DNA from: Gammaproteobacteria bacterium
GTDB lineage: Bacteria > Pseudomonadota > Gammaproteobacteria > Nitrococcales > Nitrococcaceae
DNA length: 64,000 nt
NCBI GenBank assembly: GCA_030433275.1
Contig: JAUILK010000011.1
Span: 17,596-81,595 of the forward strand
Reading direction: 5' to 3'
Position 1 is the stretch's first letter. Each line of letters begins with the position of its first letter. The position numbers and the translations under genes are program-made. This document shows positions 8,627-18,227 of this stretch, piece after piece. Under the pieces are notes generated by a model. That model was not told the origin of the DNA. It ran no database searches and was given only the letters and a program-made list of their open reading frames with translations.

Positions 8627-9616
8627 ATGCGCACACTATTCGGTCTGTTAACTATATTCTTTCTGATGAAATCGGCACCGTCTCCCGCCGATTCCGCACG
8701 CCTCGAAATTCAGGAATGGCCGGTACCTTGGCAAAGCAGCCAGCCGCGCGACCCGGATGTGGCACCCAATGGCCACGTTTGGTTCGTGGGTCAGAGTGGC
8801 GATTACGTCGCCAATTTCGATCCGGCGACGGAAGCCTTCGTAAAAATCGACCTCAAAAAAGGCACCGGACCGCACAATTTAATTGTCGGATCCGAAGGAT
8901 ACATCTGGTACTCCGGCAACCGCGGCCAGCATATTGGTCGCATCGATCCAGAAACGAGGAAGATCCTGCGCATTGATATGCCGATCGGCGCAGCACGTGA
9001 TCCTCATACGCTGGTTGAGGACGGTCACGGGAATATCTGGTTCACCGTGCAGCATGGCAATTTCATCGGCCGCTTGGACAAGAAAAACCAAAAGATCCAC
9101 TTGGTAACGGTCACGACCAAGCGGGCACGACCCTACGGCATCATCAGCGATTCCCAGGGCCGGCCCTGGATTGCTCTGCTGGGTACGAACAAACTGGCGA
9201 ACGTCGATCCGAAGACCATGAAATTGACGGAAGTCGAACTGCCGCGCCCGGATGCCCGACCGCGCCGAGTGGCCAGAACCAGCGACGGCCGAATTTGGTA
9301 TGTCGACTACGCCGAAGGCTACCTAGGCAACTACGATCCAGGTACAAAAAAGATCCAGGAGTGGAAGACCCCAAACGAACGCCCAGGCCCATATGCCATG
9401 ACGGTAGATGACAAAAATCGAGTTTGGTTCGTGGAGACGATTCCACATCCGAATCGGTTTATCGGTTTTGATCCGGCAACCGAGCAATTCTTCAGCCAGT
9501 CAAATATCCCAAGCGGCGGCGGTTCGGTAAGACATATGGTGTTTGACCCACCAACCAACACCATTTGGTTCGGCACCGACACACAACGTCTGGGGCGGGC
9601 ACGCCTGCCTGACTGA
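8627..9616 (+). CDS. Virginiamycin B lyase-like secreted beta-propeller protein
   Basis: A 329-residue protein with an N-terminal signal peptide (MRTLFGLLTIFFLMKSAPSPADSA) and then repeated blades marked by W(F/Y) pairs: GHVWFVGQSGDYVANFDP, GYIWYSGNRGQHIGRIDP, GNIWFTVQHGNFIGRLD, GRIWYVDYAEGYLGNYDP, NRVWFVETIP. This is the streptogramin/virginiamycin B lyase fold. Chromosomal members rarely have proven lyase activity, so I do not claim antibiotic resistance. It lies on the opposite strand between the intact algR and the algR remnant, an unusual place, suggesting it arrived with or after the duplication. The 160 bp upstream hold no clear promoter. Confidence 0.8.
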   Translation: MRTLFGLLTIFFLMKSAPSPADSARLEIQEWPVPWQSSQPRDPDVAPNGHVWFVGQSGDYVANFDPATEAFVKIDLKKGTGPHNLIVGSEGYIWYSGNRGQHIGRIDPETRKILRIDMPIGAARDPHTLVEDGHGNIWFTVQHGNFIGRLDKKNQKIHLVTVTTKRARPYGIISDSQGRPWIALLGTNKLANVDPKTMKLTEVELPRPDARPRRVARTSDGRIWYVDYAEGYLGNYDPGTKKIQEWKTPNERPGPYAMTVDDKNRVWFVETIPHPNRFIGFDPATEQFFSQSNIPSGGGSVRHMVFDPPTNTIWFGTDTQRLGRARLPD

Positions 9617-9717
9617 GGCGTATTCGCTCTGATTGCATCACTTCGGTAAAGTAGCTACCGTAGTTTACGCACAGCCGGGATAAGCGATTAGCATTATGCG
9701 GCTCAGGTGCAACCTTC

Positions 9718-10455
9718 TCAGACTGAGGCTTCGCGCAGCAAGCTGCGCACCTGCGGCAGGTGGCGTCGACTCACCTCGAGTCGCTCGTCGCTGTCCAGAA
9801 GTACGGCATAACAGCGTCCATCCGGGCGCTTTTCCAGACCGACGAGGCGGCCGCGCGCCACCAGCGCCTTGCGGTGAATGCGCAGGAACCGCCGGCCGAA
9901 CTCCTCTTCTAATTGCCGCAGCGAGTCCTCGATGAGATCCTCGCCATCGTCATGCCTAACGATAACGTACTTCTGATCGGCCATGAAATAGTGGATATCG
10001 GCGACCGCGATAAGTTCGATACCGCGGCGACGCCGACACAGGATGTGTTGGCGACCCCATGCTTCGGAGGGGGGCTGAAGAGTGTCGAGCTGGGCTCGAT
10101 TGAGTCGACGCGCCTTGATAAGCGCCGCAGCAAGGCGTTCGCGCCGCACGGGTTTAACCAAATAGTCGATCGCCGCGGCGTCGAAGGCGGCCAGCGCGTG
10201 ATCGCCGTAGGCGGTTACAAAAATCACCGCCGGAGGTTGCTCTAGCTGGCTCAAGCGGGCTGCCGCTTGCAGGCCATCGATGCCCGGCATACGGATATCC
10301 ATTAGCACGACCTCGGGCTGCCAGCGGCGGCAGCATTGCAGCGCCTCGGTCCCATTCACCGCCTCAGCCACAACCTCGTGCTCGCCCACCGCGCGGACCA
10401 ACGCGGACAACCGCCCGCGCGCCGGCTCTTCATCATCGACAATAAGGATCTTCAC
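9718..10455 (-). CDS. algR: LytTR-family response regulator AlgR
   Basis: A 245-residue regulator: receiver domain with acidic pocket (IVDDEE), phospho-acceptor Asp53 in VLMDIRMPG and Lys in YLVKPVRR, then a C-terminal LytTR DNA-binding domain from about residue 140. In Pseudomonas, AlgR controls alginate, twitching and other traits. The GTG start at 10455 gives the family length; GGAGG lies 12 nt upstream. It follows algZ on the same strand. In relatives it directly precedes hemC; here a lyase-like gene and an algR remnant intervene. Confidence 0.92.
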   Translation of the reverse strand: MKILIVDDEEPARGRLSALVRAVGEHEVVAEAVNGTEALQCCRRWQPEVVLMDIRMPGIDGLQAAARLSQLEQPPAVIFVTAYGDHALAAFDAAAIDYLVKPVRRERLAAALIKARRLNRAQLDTLQPPSEAWGRQHILCRRRRGIELIAVADIHYFMADQKYVIVRHDDGEDLIEDSLRQLEEEFGRRFLRIHRKALVARGRLVGLEKRPDGRCYAVLLDSDERLEVSRRHLPQVRSLLREASV

Positions 10456-10598
10456 CGCACGCCCCCGCCTCCGCTTAACAAGTTGTAGCGCATCACCTTG
10501 ATTGGCCACGGATAGAGTCCAGGGCCGATGCCAGCACAGCTGCCTTATCTGACCGGCTGACCTCACGCTATTGGCACTAAATAGGGCGATGCACTACA

Positions 10599-11612
10599 TT
10601 AGGCTCGCCGGTAAGGGAAACGTATCGTCACATGATAGAAACGCTGATCGTCATGGACATACAACTGTCCGCGCCGTGCAAAGGCCAACTGCAGCCGCTC
10701 TCGGACGTTATCCTGCGCCATACCGAACCCGGCGCGCAGCCGATCACTCGGCCCGGGCGAGGGGTTGCGCACTGTAATAACCACCGCTCCGTTTTCCCTA
10801 ACACCGTGAATCGAAAGCACACCGCCCTCCAGGCGAGGCTCGATCCCATGATAGACCGCATTCTCCAACAACGGCTGCAAGGAAAGCGGAGGGATGAGTG
10901 CATCGCCTGGGAGCGCCGCAATATCCCGCTGCAATCTCAATCGGTTCCCCAAGCGTAGCCCCTCCATCCGTAAATAACCGTCCGCCAAAGCGAGCTCCTC
11001 AACCAACGCGACCAGCCGATCCCGCCGCCCCAGACTGGCCCGGAACAAATCCGCCAGATCCTCCACCAAGCGCTCGGCTTCGGCGGGAGCGCTCGGAATC
11101 AAAGAGGCGATGGTATTGAGGCTATTGAACAGAAAATGTGGGCGGATGCGCGCTTGCAGCGCGTCGATCCGCGCCTCGGCCGTACTCTGGATCCGAATCC
11201 GCCAGGCGTGCTGAACATACATGTAGCGCAGCGCCACAGCAGCGGCGACGGCCGCAACAGCCATGCTGCGCAGTAGAAACTGGAGATGACTGGAACCGAT
11301 CACAGGACCGTAAACAAGCCGATAGCCGATCTCACTGACTAGCAGCGTAACACCCAAGATAAGTGCGTAGCTCAAAGCGGCCGCCGCCGTGTTACCTAGC
11401 CGGGCAAGCCAACTCCGCAGCAGACACAGTAGCGCCGCGCTGCACAGGCCGATCCATTGCACGAACAGCGACAAAAGGCTTAAATCCTGCCAAAATCCGC
11501 TCCCTGGCGCGCGCGCCAACACCATCACGAGCACCAACAACTCACCCACGACGACGATGGCGAACACACTGCGAATGGCACAGAAATTGGGCAAAAAACT
11601 TTCCTTGACCGC
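10599..11612 (-). CDS. algZ: Membrane sensor histidine kinase AlgZ (FimS/LytS type)
   Basis: A 337-residue kinase of the His_kinase/LytS class: about four hydrophobic segments in residues 15-130, then RIRPHFLFNSLNTIASL with phospho-acceptor His160, and a short ATP-binding domain ending with GFGMAQDNVRERLQLAFA. It is the likely partner of AlgR, 143 bp downstream on the same strand. The GTG start at 11612 (VAVKESFLPNF) is chosen because AAGGAGA precedes it; the frame is open further upstream without family-like sequence. It is divergent from argH, as in pseudomonads. Confidence 0.9.
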   Translation of the reverse strand, partial: AVKESFLPNFCAIRSVFAIVVVGELLVLVMVLARAPGSGFWQDLSLLSLFVQWIGLCSAALLCLLRSWLARLGNTAAAALSYALILGVTLLVSEIGYRLVYGPVIGSSHLQFLLRSMAVAAVAAAVALRYMYVQHAWRIRIQSTAEARIDALQARIRPHFLFNSLNTIASLIPSAPAEAERLVEDLADLFRASLGRRDRLVALVEELALADGYLRMEGLRLGNRLRLQRDIAALPGDALIPPLSLQPLLENAVYHGIEPRLEGGVLSIHGVRENGAVVITVRNPSPGPSDRLRAGFGMAQDNVRERLQLAFARRGQLYVHDDQRFYHVTIRFPYRRA

Positions 11613-11764
11613 CACGCCGCCTCGTCTCCTTGAAGCTCGCCACGCATCGAACCGAATCGGCCATGGGCGCTCGAGCCACACCGTGCTTCGGCGCCTCCGG
11701 GCGCCGGAATCGAGATGAAGTTGTTATAGTGTAGCTATTAGCTTGTTCAGCATGAGATTGCACC

Positions 11765-13162
11765 ATGAGCGATAAAAACTCGACCCATGTCTGGGCCGGG
11801 CGTTTCACCGAGGACACCGCAGCTCTCGTGCAGAGCTTCACCGCCTCGGAACACTTCGACCGTCGACTTTACCGCCAGGATATCCGCGGTTCCAAGGCGC
11901 ACGCGGCCATGCTCAACCGCGCCGGGATACTCTCCACCGAAGAGTATCAAGCGATTATAGAAGGTCTCAACGAGATCGAGACTGAAATCGAGCGCGGGAC
12001 CTTTTTGTGGTCGGCTGCCCTCGAAGACGTGCACATGAACATCGAGGTGCGGTTGACCGAGCGCATCGGCGAAGCCGGCAAAAAGTTACATACGGCTCGC
12101 TCGCGCAACGATCAGGTCGCAACCGACCTGCGCCTGTGGTTGCGCGAAGTCATCGACGAGATCATCGCTTTTCTGCGTACCTTCCAGGGCGGGTTGATCG
12201 ATCTAGCCGAAAGGGAAGCAGCAACTCTCATGCCGGGCTTTACTCATCTACAGGTGGCGCAGCCCATTACCTTCGGCCACCACATGCTCGCTTGGTATGA
12301 GATGCTGGTGCGGGACGAGCAGCGATTGACCGACTGCCGCCGGCGAGTGAATGTCATGCCATTGGGCTCCGCGGCCCTGGCCGGCACTACATTTGCCATC
12401 GATCGCGACCAGGTTTGCGCCGAGCTCGGTTTCGAGCGGCCCAGCGCGAACTCGCTGGATGCGGTCTCGGACCGGGACTTCGCCATCGAATTCACCGCCG
12501 CTGCCGCACTCATAATGGCGCATCTATCCCGCATGGCCGAGGAATTGATCCTTTGGGCCTCGCCGCTCGCCGGATTCATCGAGCTGCCCGATCGTTACTG
12601 CACCGGCTCCTCCATCATGCCGCAAAAAAAGAACCCGGACGTTGCCGAACTCGTGCGTGGTAAAACGGCGCGGGTTTATGGTGACTTGCAAGCTCTGCTC
12701 ACGCTGATGAAGGGTCAACCGCTCGCCTACAACCGCGATAATCAAGAAGATAAAGAACCGCTGTTCGATACGGCGGACACCCTGCACGCCAGCCTGCGAA
12801 TCTTTGCCGAAATGGTACCGACATTGGTCGTAAAACGTGAACGTACCTACCAAATCGCCCGTCTGGGCTTCGCCACGGCAACCGATTTAGCCGATTACCT
12901 GGTCCGCAAGGCCATTCCCTTTCGAGAGGCCCATGAAATCGTAGGCCGCGTCGTGCGCTACGGCATAGAACAGGGGCGGGATCTCGCGGCACTGACCCTA
13001 GAGGAGTTGCGGCGCTTTTCGAACGCTATCGACGGGGATGTCTTTGAGATACTCTCTCTGGAAGGGTCGATTGCAGCGCGTAACCATCTCGGCGGTACCG
13101 CACCGGAGCAGGTGCGCATTCAGGTCCACAAAGCGCGCGCCCGCCTTGGACCAACGCAGTAG
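11765..13162 (+). CDS. argH: Argininosuccinate lyase
   Basis: Splits argininosuccinate to arginine and fumarate, the last step of arginine synthesis. The 465-residue protein is full length and has the fumarase/aspartase superfamily signature [12 protein letters not shown] at about residues 281-292, with the catalytic Ser in this flexible loop, and the TARSRNDQ and GFTHLQ.AQP blocks. Divergent from algZ, an arrangement conserved in several gammaproteobacteria. Confidence 0.97.
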   Translation: MSDKNSTHVWAGRFTEDTAALVQSFTASEHFDRRLYRQDIRGSKAHAAMLNRAGILSTEEYQAIIEGLNEIETEIERGTFLWSAALEDVHMNIEVRLTERIGEAGKKLHTARSRNDQVATDLRLWLREVIDEIIAFLRTFQGGLIDLAEREAATLMPGFTHLQVAQPITFGHHMLAWYEMLVRDEQRLTDCRRRVNVMPLGSAALAGTTFAIDRDQVCAELGFERPSANSLDAVSDRDFAIEFTAAAALIMAHLSRMAEELILWASPLAGFIELPDRYCTGSSIMPQKKNPDVAELVRGKTARVYGDLQALLTLMKGQPLAYNRDNQEDKEPLFDTADTLHASLRIFAEMVPTLVVKRERTYQIARLGFATATDLADYLVRKAIPFREAHEIVGRVVRYGIEQGRDLAALTLEELRRFSNAIDGDVFEILSLEGSIAARNHLGGTAPEQVRIQVHKARARLGPTQ

Positions 13163-13205
13163 CTGGTCGAAATTAGCCTTGGTTGCGGATCGGAGTGACC
13201 TCGGC

Positions 13206-13889
13206 TTAGCGCGGCGACTCCGCAAGCACCTGCTGCAGCCAAACGGCGATGGCCTGGATCTCCTCCAAGCAAACCTGATGTCCCATAACGTACCCACGCC
13301 ACTCCACCGGGTAACCGCGCTCCTGCAACCAGCACCGGGCGTACTCGCCGAGTTCGAACGGCAGTACCGGATCTTGGCGACCATGGGCCATGAATATCGG
13401 GGTCTCGGCATTGCCCTCGGCGCGCGATTCGGCCACGGCCCAATGCAGGGGCAGATAAGTCGACAAGCCCATGATCCCCGCCAACCGCTGCGGATAGCGC
13501 AGCCCCGTATAAAGCGCGAGAGCCCCCCCCTGGGAGAAGCCCGCGAGCACGACGCGCTCGGCGGGAACACCCCTCCGGGTCTCCCGGTCGATCAGTTCAC
13601 GCAGCCGGCGCTCGCCGTCCTGGATACCCTCTGCATCCTGGGGCGATCCGGCCTCCAGCCCCAGCAAATCGTACCAGGCGCGCATCGCCATGCCGCCATT
13701 GATGGTTACCGGCCGATAGGGTGCGTGCGGAAAGACGAACCGGATTCGTGCCTCCTGGGGGAGGTCCAACTCCGGCACTATGGGCCGGAAATCGCGGCCA
13801 TCGGCACCGAGCCCGTGCAACCAGATCACCGCGGCCTGCGCCTGGTCGCCCGGCTCGACCTCCAAAGTTTCGAGCAGCTTTTCAGTCAT
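13206..13889 (-). CDS. Alpha/beta-hydrolase carboxylesterase (phospholipase/carboxylesterase family)
   Basis: A 227-residue cytoplasmic hydrolase of the acyl-protein thioesterase-like family. The catalytic triad is visible: Ser119 in GFSQGG, Asp173 in HGRQDPVLPF and His204 in MGHQVC; WLHGLGADGRDF near the N-terminus supplies the oxyanion region. No signal peptide. It is convergent with argH and divergent from lptM. Natural substrate unknown; small esters or acyl-thioesters are typical of the family. Confidence 0.9.
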   Translation of the reverse strand: MTEKLLETLEVEPGDQAQAAVIWLHGLGADGRDFRPIVPELDLPQEARIRFVFPHAPYRPVTINGGMAMRAWYDLLGLEAGSPQDAEGIQDGERRLRELIDRETRRGVPAERVVLAGFSQGGALALYTGLRYPQRLAGIMGLSTYLPLHWAVAESRAEGNAETPIFMAHGRQDPVLPFELGEYARCWLQERGYPVEWRGYVMGHQVCLEEIQAIAVWLQQVLAESPR

Positions 13890-14011
13890 GCAAAGTTTGT
13901 TAACCTCGCTCGTTCAAAACTCAGACAACTAAAACCCCAAGGGAAAGCGGCTGCGGCACATGCTCGGCATCCCGCTATAATGAGCGGGTTAACCGCCGGG
14001 GGGTGAGCTTA

Positions 14012-14158
14012 ATGCTCCCGAGACTCGCTTGGATCGCCCTGCTCACAGCCCTGCTACTCAACACGAGCTGCGGTCTAAAGGGGCCTTTGTATCTGCCCGA
14101 TCAGCCCGCCGACAGTGAGCACCCACAGCCTGGTGCATCTGCGCGAGACGACACATGA
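14012..14158 (+). CDS. lptM: Small lipoprotein LptM (YifL family)
   Basis: A 48-codon gene. It has a lipoprotein signal peptide (MLPRLAWIALLTALLLNTSC) with the lipobox Cys at residue 20, followed by GLKGPLYLP, the hallmark of YifL/LptM, and a short hydrophilic tail. In Escherichia coli LptM binds the LptDE lipopolysaccharide translocon and aids its oxidative maturation. Its stop overlaps the lysA start (ATGA), and it lies upstream of lysA-dapF, the conserved location of the family. Confidence 0.9.
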   Translation: MLPRLAWIALLTALLLNTSCGLKGPLYLPDQPADSEHPQPGASARDDT

Positions 14159-15420
14159 ACGACTTTACGCTGCACAATGGCGTTCTGCACGCCGAGAATA
14201 TCGCATTGCCGAGTGTGGCGAAACGCTTCGGCACCCCCTGCTATGTCTATTCCCGCCAATCCATTGAGGCCGCTTGGCGGGCCTTCGACGACGCCTTCGC
14301 CGGCCATGACCACCTCATATGCTATGCCGTCAAAGCCAACTCCAATCTGGCGATCCTCAATTTACTCGCCCGGCTCGGCTCCGGTTTCGATATCGTCTCC
14401 GGCGGCGAACTTGAGCGCGTGCTCGCCGCTGGGGGGGACCCCGCTAAAGTGGTGTTCTCAGGCGTGGCCAAAACCGAGGCGGAAATGCGCCGGGCTTTGG
14501 AGGTCGGTATCCTCTGCTTCAATGTGGAGTCGGAACCGGAACTGGAGCGCTTGGCTACAGTGGCCCGTTCTTTGAACCGACGCGCGCGGATATCGTTGCG
14601 GATCAACCCCGATGTCGACGCCGACACACATCCGTACATCGCCACAGGACTCAGCGAGAACAAGTTCGGCATCGATATTCACGCCGCCGAGCAGATTTAC
14701 CGACGAGCGGCCGATCTACCCGGTATTGATGTTACTGGGGTCGACTTCCACATCGGCTCGCAGCTCACCCGGGTCGAGCCGATTATCGACGCCCTGGAGC
14801 GGGTGTTGGCGCTAATTGATCGACTGCAAGAGATGGGCATCGAGATCAGTCACGTGGATGTCGGCGGTGGCGTGGCCATTCGGTATCGGGACGAGACACC
14901 ACCGTCGATTGCCGCCTATGCCCGGCAGCTACTTACCCAACTGGGAAGCCGCCCACTAAGGCTCATGCTGGAGCCGGGACGCGCCATTGTCGGCAATGCC
15001 GGCGTGCTGCTGACCCGGGTGGAATATCTGAAACACACTACGCAGCGCCACTTCGCCATCGTCGATGCCGCGATGAACGATTTATTGCGCCCGGCACTTT
15101 ACGAGGCCTGGATGGCGATTGAACCGGTCGTTCCGCGGAACGATGACACCCCGACTCGGCGCTATGACGTAGTCGGCCCAGTCTGCGAGAGCGCCGATTT
15201 CCTAGCAAGGGATCGAGAGTTAGCCCTGGCAGCGGGCGATCTTTTGGTGGTCCGCTCAGCCGGCGCCTATGGCTTCACTATGAGCTCCAACTACAACAGT
15301 CGGCCTCGGCCCGCGGAGCTGCTGGCCGACGGCGAAGCGATCCACCTGATACGTGAGCGCGAACGCACCGAGGTGCTCTGGGCCGGCGAGCGCACAGCAA
15401 TGCTCGGACCCGAACGTTGA
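14155..15420 (+). CDS. lysA: Diaminopimelate decarboxylase
   Basis: Decarboxylates meso-diaminopimelate to lysine using PLP. The 421-residue protein has the PLP Lys60 in CYAVKANSN, DFHIGSQ, EPGRAIVG and the active-site Cys in GPVCESADF. Start overlaps the lptM stop, so translation is coupled. dapF, the enzyme making its substrate, follows 65 bp downstream. Confidence 0.97.
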   Translation: MNDFTLHNGVLHAENIALPSVAKRFGTPCYVYSRQSIEAAWRAFDDAFAGHDHLICYAVKANSNLAILNLLARLGSGFDIVSGGELERVLAAGGDPAKVVFSGVAKTEAEMRRALEVGILCFNVESEPELERLATVARSLNRRARISLRINPDVDADTHPYIATGLSENKFGIDIHAAEQIYRRAADLPGIDVTGVDFHIGSQLTRVEPIIDALERVLALIDRLQEMGIEISHVDVGGGVAIRYRDETPPSIAAYARQLLTQLGSRPLRLMLEPGRAIVGNAGVLLTRVEYLKHTTQRHFAIVDAAMNDLLRPALYEAWMAIEPVVPRNDDTPTRRYDVVGPVCESADFLARDRELALAAGDLLVVRSAGAYGFTMSSNYNSRPRPAELLADGEAIHLIRERERTEVLWAGERTAMLGPER

Positions 15421-15485
15421 GCACGCACGGTGGCCGGGTTGAATTGCATTTCACTTACCAGCACCGCTGGAGTTACGAATAGAGC

Positions 15486-16319
15486 ATGACGAAGCTACGC
15501 TTCACCAAGATGCAAGCGCTGGGCAACGATTTTGTCGTAATCGACGCAATGAGCCAGACAGTGGCACTCAACCCTGAACAAATCAGACATTTATCGGATC
15601 GACGGCTTGGCATCGGCTGTGACCAGGTGTTGCTCGCCGAACGGCCACAGCGACCGGATGCCGATATCCGCTATCGCATTTTCAACGCCGATGGCGGCGA
15701 GGTCGAACACTGCGGCAACGGAGTCCGCTGCCTAGCTCGATTCCTTCACGAAAAAGCATTGCTCGAGCTACACGAGCTGCGGGTGGAAACACTCAACGGC
15801 CTAACCCTAGTGCACTTGTGCGATGATGGCGCAATTGCGGTCAACATGGGGCCACCGATTCTGGAGCCGAAGCGAATCCCCTTTCGCTCGACCGAGCAGG
15901 CCCGCGAATACTCACTCGCGCTTCAGCGCGAGCACGTCACGATTGGCGCCGTATCAATGGGCAACCCCCATGCCGTGTTACAGGTCGATGATATCGATTC
16001 CGCACCCGTCGACACACTCGGTCCGGCCATCATGCAGCATGAGGATTTCCCGCAACACGTCAACGTCGGTTTTATGCAGGTGGTGAGCCGCGATCGGATT
16101 CATCTACGGGTCTATGAACGCGGGGCTGGTGAGACGCCGGCTTGTGGGACCGGCGCCTGCGCGGCGGTGGTCTCCGGCCGGTTACGCGGCCTGCTGGATG
16201 CCCGGGTAAAAGTAGATCTTCCCGGCGGGGCGCTGATGATATATTGGCACGGCAGTGATGCATCCGTTTGGATGACCGGGCCAGCCCTAACGGTCTATGA
16301 AGGAGAGATCCGGCTTTAA
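15486..16319 (+). CDS. dapF: Diaminopimelate epimerase
   Basis: Interconverts LL- and meso-diaminopimelate without cofactor, using two cysteines: Cys76 in HCGNGVRC and Cys220 in ETPACGTGACAAV. The 277-residue length is typical. Part of the lptM-lysA-dapF-DUF484-xerC run; supplies both peptidoglycan precursor and the LysA substrate. Confidence 0.97.
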   Translation: MTKLRFTKMQALGNDFVVIDAMSQTVALNPEQIRHLSDRRLGIGCDQVLLAERPQRPDADIRYRIFNADGGEVEHCGNGVRCLARFLHEKALLELHELRVETLNGLTLVHLCDDGAIAVNMGPPILEPKRIPFRSTEQAREYSLALQREHVTIGAVSMGNPHAVLQVDDIDSAPVDTLGPAIMQHEDFPQHVNVGFMQVVSRDRIHLRVYERGAGETPACGTGACAAVVSGRLRGLLDARVKVDLPGGALMIYWHGSDASVWMTGPALTVYEGEIRL

Positions 16320-16437
16320 CGGCATTTCAAACTCGGCCGTGTAGAGTAGCTCACGGGAAAAACCGCTGTCAGCGTTAATCTGAAAGCGGTCGGCTCCGGA
16401 GAATAAAGTAAAACGTGCATACAAGGCGGGGGAATCG

Positions 16438-17127
16438 ATGAGTACACAACGGGCGGAAAGCCTTGACGAGATCCTGATCGCAGAGTACCTGCGGCAGCAT
16501 CCGGATTTCTTCCTCCGCCAACGGGAACTGGTCGCTGAGCTGCGTATCCCGCACGACGTCCGCCCCGCCCGCTCCCTAATCGAATACCAGATACAGCTGC
16601 TGCGCGAGGAAACTGCCCGGCTACATACCCACATGAATGAACTGCTGCGTATCGCGCGCGGCAATGATCGACTCATGCAGCAACTCCACCTTCTGACCCT
16701 AGAGTTGCTCGACGCCGACAGCCTGGAGACGGTTTGCGACGCACTGCGACAAAGCTTGCAACACAGCTTCCATATCGATGCAGTTCATATCATTCTCATA
16801 ACGGCGCTACCGGCACAGGCCAACGCATCCGTCTGGCCACCCGACCACCCTGATGCGGCTCGGTTAGCTAAACTTTTTCTTGGTGACCGCCCGATTTGTG
16901 GGCAGCTTAACGACGAAGATATGCGACTTGCATTCGGCGAACTCGCCACCGGCATCAAGTCAGCGGCGCTTATCCCACTAGCCGATGGTGCCACCCAAGG
17001 CCTGCTCGCCATCGGCAGCCACAATCCCGAGCATTACCGCCCCGACCAAGGCACCACATTCTTGCGTCAGCTCGGCGCCCTGCTAGGGCGGGCCATTCAG
17101 CGCCACTTGCCAGCGAGCCATGCATGA
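16438..17127 (+). CDS. DUF484 family protein
   Basis: A 229-residue cytoplasmic protein. The N-terminus has the DUF484 pattern (EYLRQHPDFFLRQRELVAELRIPH), then a coiled coil (about 45-75) and a GAF-like C-terminal domain. It corresponds to YigA of enteric bacteria. Its biochemical role is unknown. The position between dapF and xerC is widely conserved in gammaproteobacteria, and its stop overlaps the xerC ATG by 4 bp. Confidence 0.92.
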   Translation: MSTQRAESLDEILIAEYLRQHPDFFLRQRELVAELRIPHDVRPARSLIEYQIQLLREETARLHTHMNELLRIARGNDRLMQQLHLLTLELLDADSLETVCDALRQSLQHSFHIDAVHIILITALPAQANASVWPPDHPDAARLAKLFLGDRPICGQLNDEDMRLAFGELATGIKSAALIPLADGATQGLLAIGSHNPEHYRPDQGTTFLRQLGALLGRAIQRHLPASHA

Positions 17128-18041
17128 ATGATCGGATGGGTTATTGGCTCGAACGGTTCGATGTCCATCTACGCACGGAAAGACGGCTTGCCCGCCTGAC
17201 TCGGCAGCATTACCGTCGCGACCTGGAGACATTGGCGGCCTACTGCAGTGGCCTCGGGCTGCGCGGTTGGGAGCAACTCAGCGTCGCGCATATACGCCGC
17301 TTTATCGCTTGGCGTCACCGCTCTGGTTTGGCGGGCCGGTCCCTACAGCGCACGCTCTCCAGCATCCGCGCACTCTATCGCTACCTCATTCGGGAAGGAG
17401 TGACTCGAGCTAATCACGGCACGGACGTGCGGGCACCCAAAACCACGCGGCGCTTACCCGAGATGTTGGATGTTGATGAAACAGCCCGTCTACTGGCTGA
17501 GCCATCAGCCTCGGACCCGCTGCGAGTGCGCGATGCAGCCATGTTCGAGTTGATGTATTCCTGCGGCTTACGGCTGGCCGAGTTGGCGAACTTGTCCACC
17601 GACGCCGTCACAGGACGAGAAGCCGAGCTACGGGTAACCGGCAAGGGCCACAAGGTGCGCGTGGTCCCAATCGGCCGTCACGCCCGCTGCGCGCTTCTGC
17701 GTTGGCTTGCGCTGCGCCCTGGATTAGCTCACTCGGGCGAGTCTGCGCTGTTCGTGGCTCGCCATGGTCGAAGGTTGAGCCATAGAGCCATTCAAGTACG
17801 CCTGGAGCGGCTTGCCCAGCGACGGGGCTTGCGCCGGCGTGTGCATCCGCACATGCTGCGCCACTCTTTCGCTTCGCACTTGCTCGAATCGAGCGGTGAT
17901 CTACGTGCCGTCCAAGAGCTTCTAGGCCATGCTCAACTTGGCACAACCCAAGTCTATACTCATTTGGATTTCCAACACCTCGCCCAAGTCTACGATGCGG
18001 CTCATCCCCGCGCCCGGCGCAAACGCCAGGAGCAGGGGTAA
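17124..18041 (+). CDS. xerC: Tyrosine recombinase XerC
   Basis: With XerD, resolves chromosome dimers at dif. The 305-residue protein has an N-terminal SAM-like DNA-binding domain (about 1-95) and the catalytic domain with all active residues: Arg150 (CGLRLAEL), Lys174 (TGKGHK), His243 and Arg246 (HMLRHSF), His269 (LGHAQLG) and nucleophile Tyr278 (TQVYTH). Its place after DUF484 supports xerC rather than xerD or a mobile-element integrase. Confidence 0.95.
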   Translation: MNDRMGYWLERFDVHLRTERRLARLTRQHYRRDLETLAAYCSGLGLRGWEQLSVAHIRRFIAWRHRSGLAGRSLQRTLSSIRALYRYLIREGVTRANHGTDVRAPKTTRRLPEMLDVDETARLLAEPSASDPLRVRDAAMFELMYSCGLRLAELANLSTDAVTGREAELRVTGKGHKVRVVPIGRHARCALLRWLALRPGLAHSGESALFVARHGRRLSHRAIQVRLERLAQRRGLRRRVHPHMLRHSFASHLLESSGDLRAVQELLGHAQLGTTQVYTHLDFQHLAQVYDAAHPRARRKRQEQG

Positions 18042-18227
18042 CGCACGTATTACGGAGCAGCTACCGTTAACAACTCACATACGCCAGCTCAAGGCGTGCG
18101 TTAAACATCGATAGGCGTTACTTTGAAAATCCAGCCCCCGCCCTTACCTCCATTCCATGTAAGATAGCTTGATCTAAACTGCAGCCGCTGAAGCGGCGCT
18201 TGCGCTGTGTCAAACGAGGTTCCGATC

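Noticed and set aside
8627..9616. Antibiotic-resistance function of the virginiamycin B lyase-like gene
   Set aside because: Chromosomal proteins with this fold often lack proven lyase activity; the sequence supports only the fold.
16287..16440. Protein-like minus-strand translation in the dapF-DUF484 gap
   Set aside because: The composition looks plausible, but no start codon or family match fits in the gap; likely chance.
18123..18153. Possible sigma-32 heat-shock promoter before hslV (TTGAAA and CTCCAT)
   Set aside because: The spacing is 19 bp, too long for a sigma-32 promoter, and the -10 part is poor.
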